DNA of 6,327 nt from Thermoplasmata archaeon (GTDB taxonomy: Archaea > Thermoplasmatota > Thermoplasmata > Thermoplasmatales > Thermoplasmataceae): contig JAJYDZ010000109.1 in NCBI GenBank assembly GCA_021790415.1, positions 1 to 6,327 on the forward strand, in the 5' to 3' direction. This document shows positions 1-5,766 of this stretch, in pieces. The notes under the pieces were generated by a model. It was given only the letters and a program-made list of their open reading frames with translations. It was not told where the DNA came from and ran no database searches. Position numbers and translations under genes: made by a program. Position 1 is the first letter of the stretch. Every line of letters begins with the position of its first letter.

Positions 1-191
1 GTCATGTTGGCCTGCATCTTGGAAAGATGCGCATAATACACGCAAATGGAAGGCATGCCTCGGTTACAACAACAGATTTGTCGGATCAGAGTGAATATTC
101 AAAACGCCTTCTGGAGATATTCGAGCAGATAGGCAGAGTTGATATAAGATCTATAAGACTAGGAGAAAGAATAAAGAAGCGATATTCTTAA
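1..191 (+). CDS. NlpC/P60-family cysteine peptidase, C-terminal part (5' end outside window)
   Basis: Reading from base 3, the window opens inside a gene and gives 62 residues before TAA at 189-191. It begins HVGLHLGKMRIIHANGR, which matches the block around the catalytic histidine in NlpC/P60 domains (H-V-G/A-hydrophobic-hydrophobic-L-G, then hydrophobic-I-H-A). The first visible His would be the second catalytic residue; the catalytic Cys lies upstream and is not visible. Family members cleave peptide bonds in peptidoglycan stem peptides, often gamma-D-Glu to diaminopimelate, as YkfC does during murein peptide recycling. After the domain there is a charged tail of roughly 30 residues, rich in Arg and Lys, which may be an extra helix. 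The gene ends one base before the stop codon of the convergent anmK gene. The neighbours, all linked to peptidoglycan, support the call. Whether it is secreted cannot be told without the N-terminus. The motif is short, so the family is likely but not certain. Confidence 0.72.
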   Translation, partial: HVGLHLGKMRIIHANGRHASVTTTDLSDQSEYSKRLLEIFEQIGRVDIRSIRLGERIKKRYS

Positions 192-192
192 T

Positions 193-1314
193 TTACATTA
201 AGAGCTTGAATATCTGATCAAAATTTCTACCGGGAACTATCTTCCCAAGTACAGGTCCACTCATAGTCTGAATATCCGTCAATCTCCCAGCGGCGCCATG
301 TAGAGTCTGGTTTGCCAGGATAGCAAAGCCAAGGGCTTCTCTGAGATCGTCCCTGACTCCGGTACTGCTAAACGTCCTTACCTTGCCGTTAAAAAGCTCG
401 TTAAGATCCTGCATTAGAACTGGATTTTTTGTTCCACCACCTCCTACCACAATATCTGAAAACGGACTGTGAACGAACCTCTCTATCTGTTCGTGTATGC
501 TTACCGCCGTGAAACGAGTGAGTGTTCTAACCAGGTCCTCACCTCTCAGTGATGGGAATTTCCTCATGACATTTTGAAAATATTTCTTGCCGAAATATTC
601 CCGCCCGCTGTTTTTAGGAGGCTTTTTCTTAAAAAAAGGATCCTTCATAAGATATTCCAGCAACTTAGGGGAGATTGTACCGGACAAAGCTATTTGGCCA
701 TTCTTATCCATTCTTTGTCCATATATATTGAAAACTGCAAGATCAATCAACATGTTGCCAGGGCCGGTATCAAAGGCCAAAGAGCCCTTTGAGTCCAGGA
801 ATGTAACATTGGAAATCCCGCCTATATTTACTGTAAGGGTGCCAGGCTTTTTGAAGATGATATAGTCGCTCAATGCTATAAGTGGGGCTCCTAATCCCCC
901 GTATGCCATATCAGTTATCCTGTAATCTGTTATCGCCGTTTTACCAGATTTGGCCACTAAAAATGATATTTCACCAAGCTGAAGCGTGCCGTTTTCAACC
1001 TTCTCAACAGACGGTCCATGGTAGATGGTGTGCCCTGAATATGAAATCACGTCGTACTCAAGATCCATTGAAAGTACACTTTCACTTATAAACTTTCCAA
1101 GCCTGACATTTAAACGTGATATAAGTTCAGCATCAACCTTGGTATTTTCAGCTAACTTAAGAAGGTCCTCACGCAGTTTAATGGAGAATGGTTTATTCTT
1201 CCCTGACAAAATATTGTATTTAGTGTCCCGATTATAGCCATTTAACTCAATATTTGCTATACTTAGCCCATCTGTTGATGTCCCAGATACTATCGAAACG
1301 AACTTCACTTGCAA
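193..1314 (-). CDS. anmK: Anhydro-N-acetylmuramic acid kinase (AnmK)
   Basis: AnmK hydrolyses the anhydro bond of 1,6-anhydro-N-acetylmuramic acid and phosphorylates it with ATP to MurNAc-6-phosphate, a cytoplasmic step of murein recycling. The 373-residue product is of normal family length and carries the blocks in order: SGTSTDG (residues 10-16), GHTIYHGP (94-101), LQLGE (111-115), TDYR..D with GGLGAPL (129-145), NIGGISNVT (163-171), FDTGPGNMLID (181-191) with D182 as the expected catalytic base, PPKNSGREYF (232-241), TLTRFTA (264-270), GGGG..NP (291-298) and a closing VLG. Departures from the bacterial pattern are VSGTS for MSGTS, Ser for the second Asp of DGxD, and YSGHT for SHGQT. The longest start is TTG at 1314. 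GTG at 1308 gives MKFVSIVSGTS and sits about 25 nt from the centre of a TATA-like box, so 193-1308 (371 residues, leaderless) is my preferred start. It points away from the DUF218-to-lysA run but shares its theme. No MurQ etherase is visible. Confidence 0.95.
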   Translation of the reverse strand: MQVKFVSIVSGTSTDGLSIANIELNGYNRDTKYNILSGKNKPFSIKLREDLLKLAENTKVDAELISRLNVRLGKFISESVLSMDLEYDVISYSGHTIYHGPSVEKVENGTLQLGEISFLVAKSGKTAITDYRITDMAYGGLGAPLIALSDYIIFKKPGTLTVNIGGISNVTFLDSKGSLAFDTGPGNMLIDLAVFNIYGQRMDKNGQIALSGTISPKLLEYLMKDPFFKKKPPKNSGREYFGKKYFQNVMRKFPSLRGEDLVRTLTRFTAVSIHEQIERFVHSPFSDIVVGGGGTKNPVLMQDLNELFNGKVRTFSSTGVRDDLREALGFAILANQTLHGAAGRLTDIQTMSGPVLGKIVPGRNFDQIFKLLM

Positions 1315-1328
1315 CGATGTATATTTTG

Positions 1329-1337
1329 TTTATAAAA
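1329..1337 (-). promoter_or_regulatory. Putative TATA box of anmK
   Basis: Read on the minus strand this is TTTTATAAA. Its centre lies about 25 nt before the GTG at 1308 and 19 nt before the TTG at 1314. Archaeal TATA boxes centre about 26 nt before the transcription start, so the spacing favours a leaderless transcript beginning at or near the GTG. No Shine-Dalgarno sequence precedes either codon. Identified by eye only. Confidence 0.5.
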
Positions 1338-1415
1338 TTACTTCTTACAATTGAAGCAATGAAATACCGAATAGTAAAAAAGAAGATTGCGTAAGCAACT
1401 ATTATTTAGTGCAAT

Positions 1416-1423
1416 CATAATAT
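1416..1423 (+). promoter_or_regulatory. Putative TATA box of the DUF218 gene
   Basis: CATAATAT is centred about 26 nt before the ATG at 1446, the spacing expected if the transcript starts at the start codon. The match to a strong archaeal box is only moderate in this AT-rich intergenic stretch. It lies roughly 85 nt from the divergent anmK box, so a regulator bound between them could affect both genes. Confidence 0.35.
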
Positions 1424-1445
1424 CACTTTCAAGACTTCGATTTAT

Positions 1446-1970
1446 ATGAAAATTCTTGTAGTTCTTGGATGCATGCTCAATTCTTGCGCTGCAACCGAAG
1501 AAATGAAAGGAAGAGTAGAACGTGCCATTCAGTTTGCCCGCCTTGTACACCCTGAACGAATCATATTTTCTGGTGGAAAAACATCTCAAGATTGTTCTTA
1601 TTCGGAAGCAGGAATGATGAAAAAACTTGCTCTTGATATGGGCGCAGATCAAAACATCATCGAAGTCGAAGAGAAGTCAACGACCACTGTTGAAAACGCA
1701 GTTTATGTTCGAGAACTCCTTGAGAAAAGGCAATTTTTTGGTGATCTTTACATTGTAACATCTTGCTATCACTTAACAAGGGCCATTACTATTTTCAAGA
1801 TCATCATACCTTATGTGAATGCTTTTTCTGGCCTTTGTTTTGAATGCAAGCCAGAACGCCTGAAGTCAGAAGCTGAGAGGCTCATTATCGATCAGGATAT
1901 CATGTCACGAGTTTCATGGAAAGATCAGGAATGGTTGAAAAGTTATGAAAAAGTTAAGTCTTCGCTATGA
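1446..1970 (+). CDS. DUF218 (ElyC/SanA/YdcF-type) family protein, soluble
   Basis: A 174-residue protein with the DUF218 Rossmann-like layout: VVLG near the N-terminus (5-8), a conserved Arg (R23) on the following helix, IIFSGG (39-44), SEAGMM (53-58), E-x-S-x-T-T followed by E-N (76-84), and VTSCYHLTRA (104-113). In bacteria this family includes ElyC and SanA, which are linked to envelope integrity and peptidoglycan or lipid-carrier homeostasis, and the nucleotide-binding YdcF. The biochemical reaction is not settled, so I assign none. Unlike ElyC and SanA, this copy begins directly with the domain and has no signal peptide or membrane segment, so a cytoplasmic location is predicted. Five cysteines are spread through the chain (C9, C14, C50, C107, C131), with a sixth at C134. 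It opens the plus-strand run, 81 nt before the surface hydrolase gene, and is divergent from anmK. Its place among murein genes hints at a role with a sugar- or nucleotide-linked wall fragment (inference). Family call is firm; role unknown. Confidence 0.88.
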   Translation: MKILVVLGCMLNSCAATEEMKGRVERAIQFARLVHPERIIFSGGKTSQDCSYSEAGMMKKLALDMGADQNIIEVEEKSTTTVENAVYVRELLEKRQFFGDLYIVTSCYHLTRAITIFKIIIPYVNAFSGLCFECKPERLKSEAERLIIDQDIMSRVSWKDQEWLKSYEKVKSSL

Positions 1971-2022
1971 ACCAAATGCGCTATATGGTCAAGGGAGTCG
2001 TTTTTACCAATTCAAAAAATTC

Positions 2023-2035
2023 TTAAATATATAAA
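2023..2035 (+). promoter_or_regulatory. Putative TATA box of the surface hydrolase gene
   Basis: TTAAATATATAAA is the best archaeal TATA-like element in the window. Its centre is about 20-24 nt before the ATG at 2052, fitting a transcript that is leaderless or nearly so. It suggests that the hydrolase, the S13 peptidase and perhaps lysA form a transcription unit separate from the DUF218 gene. A short T-run at 2001-2005, after the DUF218 stop codon, could end the upstream transcript, but this is weak. Confidence 0.55.
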
Positions 2036-2051
2036 CTAGATTTCATGACCT

Positions 2052-3254
2052 ATGAAGTTTCTCACCCAGTCTAAGGCAATTTTTATTGTTACCTGTTTTT
2101 TAGTACTTGCACCTCTAGGAGGTGGAATCAGTCAAAGCATTCATATAAATCTGGTCTCCAAAATCCCGTCGCAAGCTAATGGCAGTTTAAAATATATACC
2201 TGCAATCCCATCTGGCTACTGTCTTTATAATTACAACCAATCTGCAGGAATTTCATATGCTCTGCTGATCCACGATAACTATTTTGGAATGGCAGAATAT
2301 CCTGCCGCAATTAATCTGTCAATAATGCAAAAGAATTTGGACTATTATAACAGTGAGGACTGTTCTCACTTTGTTTCTGAAGCTTTGATAGCTGGCGGAC
2401 TGAAGGAACTTGCTATTAATGCACCAAAGGGACCAGGTGACAACCTCACAGGATACAAAGGCGGGGAATTTGTTGGAAGCTATGGTATAGTAGGCGTCTA
2501 CAGACTGGTGAGTTACTTAGCTGGATACGTACTTCCAATCTTTTCAACAAATGCGACTGCGGAGGGAGTTCTTGGATATCAGCCTATTCCCGCATCTTTC
2601 CAAGGGTCCCCGCTTGCTTCTGTGTATTATGTTTTAAACGACAGTATGTATCCGGCTTACTATCTATCACCAGGCGATGTAATTGCAGATGGCGGTGTTG
2701 GTTCCGGTCATATCATGTATTACATAGGGAACGGCACCGTCATCCAAACTGATCCTGCAGCTGAATGGCATTATCAGCCTGGAACAGACTCAAACATCAG
2801 CTTATATGGACTCGACACTTTAAACGGGAAGAATGTTGTGGCACTTTATTTACATATTCCAACATTTCATGGGGCTAAGTCAGTCAGGATAACCGCCTTA
2901 TCTGGTGAATCGATCTTGAATCTTTCATCAAACGTAAGTGCAGGATCGAATGTTTATCTTATTGGATCTTTCCCGGATGGCGTTGGACTTGGGAATTACA
3001 CATATACCTGGACAGAGAATGGGAAGATAATTTCCAACCAACAGAATTTTACTTATCGCGTCGATGGAGGAGCCAACAACATAGAACTTATGTCTTCTGG
3101 TTCAAACGGCACAGCATATCAGAATATTACAATTTACGGAATTTCGAAAACGCCCATTTTGTCTGAGAATACTATAGATGCGTTGAGTATAACTATAGTT
3201 GTAGTTGCCACAATCGCGATTGCAGCAGTCCTAATATTGAAGAGGAGGCGCTGA
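2052..3254 (+). CDS. Secreted, membrane-anchored Amidase_6-like cysteine hydrolase with Ig/PKD-like C-terminal domain
   Basis: The 400-residue protein starts with a signal peptide: Lys at 2 and 8, then a hydrophobic core at about 9-21. Residues 60-120 resemble the Amidase_6 fold (papain/NlpC-like), with the nucleophile block NSEDCSHFVSEALIAGG (100-116; candidate Cys C104) matching the family's DCTNFVSQAL.AGG. LSPGDVIADG...GHIMYYIGNGT (205-229) supplies the candidate His H220. Such domains in bacteria are associated with cell-wall peptides or amides; the exact bond cut here is unknown. Residues 275-362 look like an Ig/PKD-type beta domain (GLGNYTYTWTENG at 312-324). A membrane segment at 377-396 followed by KRRR should anchor the protein, leaving the catalytic part outside the cell. 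Fourteen N-x-S/T sequons (first N43, last N358) fit an extracellular, glycosylated archaeal protein. It has its own TATA-like box and lies 7 nt before the S13 peptidase gene. The hydrolase fold is likely; peptidoglycan as substrate is inferred from the neighbours. Confidence 0.8.
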   Translation: MKFLTQSKAIFIVTCFLVLAPLGGGISQSIHINLVSKIPSQANGSLKYIPAIPSGYCLYNYNQSAGISYALLIHDNYFGMAEYPAAINLSIMQKNLDYYNSEDCSHFVSEALIAGGLKELAINAPKGPGDNLTGYKGGEFVGSYGIVGVYRLVSYLAGYVLPIFSTNATAEGVLGYQPIPASFQGSPLASVYYVLNDSMYPAYYLSPGDVIADGGVGSGHIMYYIGNGTVIQTDPAAEWHYQPGTDSNISLYGLDTLNGKNVVALYLHIPTFHGAKSVRITALSGESILNLSSNVSAGSNVYLIGSFPDGVGLGNYTYTWTENGKIISNQQNFTYRVDGGANNIELMSSGSNGTAYQNITIYGISKTPILSENTIDALSITIVVVATIAIAAVLILKRRR

Positions 3255-3261
3255 TAATTAT

Positions 3262-4377
3262 ATGATTAAAAATAAAAGTGACGATTTGCCATATGTTCTT
3301 TCATACAGTTTTAGACATAATGGGAAGGAGATCCAGTCTTTCAGGTCGAACCTTCCTGTACTTCCTGCTTCTAATATGAAGATTCTCACTGGTTTCTCTT
3401 CTTACAAACTTCTTGGAATGAATCATAAATTTATTACCGAGGTGAAGCAAGAGGGTAAACACATAATATTTTCAGGAGGACCATCCCCACTTCTTGATTT
3501 CAGTTCTATCGAAAGCATCACAGATTCTCTTGGCATTGGCAATCAAGACCTAGGGCATTCTGACCTTGTCATCAAAACGAGAAATAATAAAATTGATCAT
3601 CACCCGGTCAATCCTTCTTGGAATTACGATAATTCGGCATACTCATACCAACCCAAAATTACAAATTTTTCTCTTAATGAGAACTGCATACCCAAAAACA
3701 GTTCATTGCACAGCTTCACCCTCCAAGATCTTCATGAAAGAGAAGACACATTTATTCCAGCCAAGAACCCAAGGAATAACTTGAAAAATGGCATTATCGG
3801 CATAAGTTCCAAAAAGCATGAAAAGCTAGAAAAGGGAAAAGGTGGATCCGCAATTCATGCTGAAAGGTTGGGTGACATATTGGATCATATGGAGACCGTG
3901 AGCTGCAACTATTCTGCAGAGGTGCTTTTCAAATATCTTAGTTACGCAAGGACCTCGATACCCGGTTCTTGGAAAAGCTCATCAATGATTTTGGTGGACG
4001 AACTTAAAAAGTTTCTCGGGTATGATCCTCATATCTCCGTGGCAGATGGATCTGGGTTATCAAGATCCAATTTTGTCAACACTTCATTTCTCTCCGATCT
4101 CATAATGAAAATTCATCTTAAAGGGGGTGACGATTTTATACGGTGTCTTCCTAAACACGGTGTGGGAACACTGAAGAACAGGCTGAAGTCTTATCACAAT
4201 GCTTTGATTTTCGCTAAGACTGGTTCTTTAACAGGAGTGGCTGCTCTTTCCGGTTATATATATTCAATTGATACATCGTTCAGCATAATAATAAACAATT
4301 ATCTTGGCAGTGAGAAAATGACCTCTATTATTGATGATATACTAATTCAATTCCTCTCTGAAAACGAAATATCCTAG
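3262..4377 (+). CDS. dacB: D-alanyl-D-alanine carboxypeptidase/endopeptidase, peptidase S13 (PBP4/DacB type), no signal peptide
   Basis: S13 enzymes remove the terminal D-Ala of pentapeptide stems or cut D,D-crosslinks through an acyl-serine intermediate. All three active-site motifs are present: SxxK in PASNMK (S37, K40), SxN as S214-C-N216 followed by YSAEVLFKYL, and KTG at 319-321. Other S13 signatures are SGGPSPLL (71-78), W120 with SLNEN (137-141), and DGSGLSRSN (262-270). At 371 residues it is shorter than E. coli PBP4 (477 with signal). The SxxK-to-SxN distance is 177 residues against 244 there, so the inserted domains between them are reduced, while SxN-to-KTG (105 versus 111) is normal. 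The protein starts MIKNKSDDLP with no signal peptide or membrane segment, and a stop at 3238-3240 in this frame excludes a longer N-terminus, so cytoplasmic location is predicted. That is unusual, since PBP4 normally acts outside the membrane. It starts 7 nt after the surface hydrolase gene, probably cotranscribed; a GGAGG at 3243-3247 may be a distant ribosome site. A beta-lactamase or esterase activity is less likely. Confidence 0.9.
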   Translation: MIKNKSDDLPYVLSYSFRHNGKEIQSFRSNLPVLPASNMKILTGFSSYKLLGMNHKFITEVKQEGKHIIFSGGPSPLLDFSSIESITDSLGIGNQDLGHSDLVIKTRNNKIDHHPVNPSWNYDNSAYSYQPKITNFSLNENCIPKNSSLHSFTLQDLHEREDTFIPAKNPRNNLKNGIIGISSKKHEKLEKGKGGSAIHAERLGDILDHMETVSCNYSAEVLFKYLSYARTSIPGSWKSSSMILVDELKKFLGYDPHISVADGSGLSRSNFVNTSFLSDLIMKIHLKGGDDFIRCLPKHGVGTLKNRLKSYHNALIFAKTGSLTGVAALSGYIYSIDTSFSIIINNYLGSEKMTSIIDDILIQFLSENEIS

Positions 4378-4421
4378 GTTTTGGGAGAAAGATAGAATAC
4401 TTGTTCTGAAATAACCATTTC

Positions 4422-5705
4422 ATGCTCCAACGTATAATGAATCACTTTTCAAGTAAAAATGGAAATCTCTGTCTAGATGGAATGGATACCTGTGCTCTTG
4501 CTTTAAAATACGGAACTCCCCTTATCGTAACCTCTGAAAGGAGAATCAGATATAATGCTAGGAGACTAGTTAACGCAATTTCATCATTTTTCAATGACTT
4601 TGATGTAAAGTATGCAATGAAAGCTAACCCAAACCCCCGGATTCTATCCATTATCAGGTCAGAAGGACTGGGAATTGATGCCTCTTCGGAACATGAAATC
4701 AGATTAGCCTTGGAAACTGGATTCAGACCAGACCAGATATTATTTACACCAAATTATGCAAGAAGAAGTGAATTACTTTGGGCATCGTCCATTGGAATAC
4801 CGATTAACTTTGATAGTGTCAGCCAGTTTTGCCTGGTTGGAGAAAGAGTTCCGCAAACTGTCAGTTTCAGGATAAAGATAGAATACGGAAAAGGAGAATT
4901 CAAGGGCACAACCACTTCAGGGCATGATGCAAAATTTGGTATTATGGAGAAAGAAGCGGTATCTGCTTATAGAACTGCTAAAGAAGCCGGCGCAAGGAGA
5001 TTTGGTATACATGTAATGGCTGGCTCAAATGTGCTAGATACCGAACATACAGCTCGTGTAGCTGCTTCAATTCTTGAAGTGGTAAAAAAAATAACTGAGG
5101 CCAATGATATTGAGCTCAGCTTCATAGACCTAGGAGGCGGTCTTGGTGTACCTTATCAACCTGGCATCAATGAGCTGGACCTAGATGAAACCTTCAGAAA
5201 GGTACGCGACGCCTTTTCACAGATGTTCAACGGGGGAAGATTGCCAAGACTCTCAATTGAGCCGGGCAGGTACCTGGTTGCGGATTCCTCAGTACTTCTC
5301 GGATCAGTAACAGATATAAAGATGCAGGACGAGGCATTTCTTGGATCTGATATTAGCATGAATACTCTTATCAGACCTGCACTTTACGGTGCTAGGCATC
5401 ACATTGTTCTTGCTAATCGTTTGAATGATGAGATTTCTGGTAAATATCAAGTTGTGGGTCAGATTTGTGAAAACACAGATAGGATTGGAACTGACATAGA
5501 TTTGCCGGAGCCAAGGATCGACGATATATTGGCTGTGTTTAATGCCGGTGCTTATGTTGCCAGCATGGCGAGCAACTACAACGGAAGGCCTATTCCCGCT
5601 GAAGTTCTCATAAGTGATGCAGGAGAAGAGATTATTCGGTCTCCATCAACATTTTCAGACTACGTAAGAAACTATATCTTCAGCGGATCAGAGAAACAGG
5701 TCTAA
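4422..5705 (+). CDS. lysA: Diaminopimelate decarboxylase (LysA), PLP-dependent fold type III
   Basis: LysA converts meso-2,6-diaminopimelate to L-lysine and CO2. The 427-residue product has normal family length and the main motifs: VKYAMKAN with PLP lysine K67 (62-69), LGIDASSEHEI (83-93), KFGI (171-174), DLGGGLGVPY for the PLP phosphate loop (236-245), IEPGRYLVA (279-287), ICENTD with C349 and E350 (348-353), and GAYVASMASNYNGRP (376-390). The C-E pair and the SMxSxYNxRP segment are typical of LysA rather than of ornithine/arginine decarboxylases. The usual HIGSQ block is replaced by HVMAGSN (197-203), which is one residue longer and suggests a divergent LysA branch. ATG at 4422 is used; ATG at 4437 is an alternative that would lose five residues. 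The gene begins 44 nt after the S13 peptidase gene, with only a weak TATA candidate (about 4391-4400), so readthrough from upstream is likely. No other DAP-pathway gene is present. Beside murein-degrading enzymes, a role in converting salvaged DAP to lysine is plausible (inference). Confidence 0.93.
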   Translation: MLQRIMNHFSSKNGNLCLDGMDTCALALKYGTPLIVTSERRIRYNARRLVNAISSFFNDFDVKYAMKANPNPRILSIIRSEGLGIDASSEHEIRLALETGFRPDQILFTPNYARRSELLWASSIGIPINFDSVSQFCLVGERVPQTVSFRIKIEYGKGEFKGTTTSGHDAKFGIMEKEAVSAYRTAKEAGARRFGIHVMAGSNVLDTEHTARVAASILEVVKKITEANDIELSFIDLGGGLGVPYQPGINELDLDETFRKVRDAFSQMFNGGRLPRLSIEPGRYLVADSSVLLGSVTDIKMQDEAFLGSDISMNTLIRPALYGARHHIVLANRLNDEISGKYQVVGQICENTDRIGTDIDLPEPRIDDILAVFNAGAYVASMASNYNGRPIPAEVLISDAGEEIIRSPSTFSDYVRNYIFSGSEKQV

Positions 5706-5766
5706 ACGCTGGAAAAAGTTCCTAATTTCTGGGCAGAAATGTGTCATACCTTGGCATGCCCACAGG

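Noticed and set aside
574..1237. Several plus-strand frames of 69-92 codons within anmK
   Set aside because: They are antisense to a strongly conserved kinase, overlap each other, and show no domain-like sequence.
1338..1652. Minus-strand frame of 104 codons overlapping the start of the DUF218 gene
   Set aside because: It lies mostly antisense to a gene with clear family motifs, and its translation is Cys/Ser/Phe-rich with no recognisable domain.
3243..3247. GGAGG before the S13 gene as a true Shine-Dalgarno site
   Set aside because: It lies within the Arg codons ending the previous gene and is 14 nt from the ATG, longer than usual, so it is mentioned only as possible.
3566..3784. Plus-strand frame of 72 codons inside the S13 gene
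   Set aside because: It is an out-of-frame shadow of a gene whose motifs run intact through this stretch.
5731..5761. GGGCA...TGCCC inverted repeat between lysA and the GNAT gene as a terminator
   Set aside because: The arms are only five bases, the loop is about 21 bases and no T-run follows; it may be chance.
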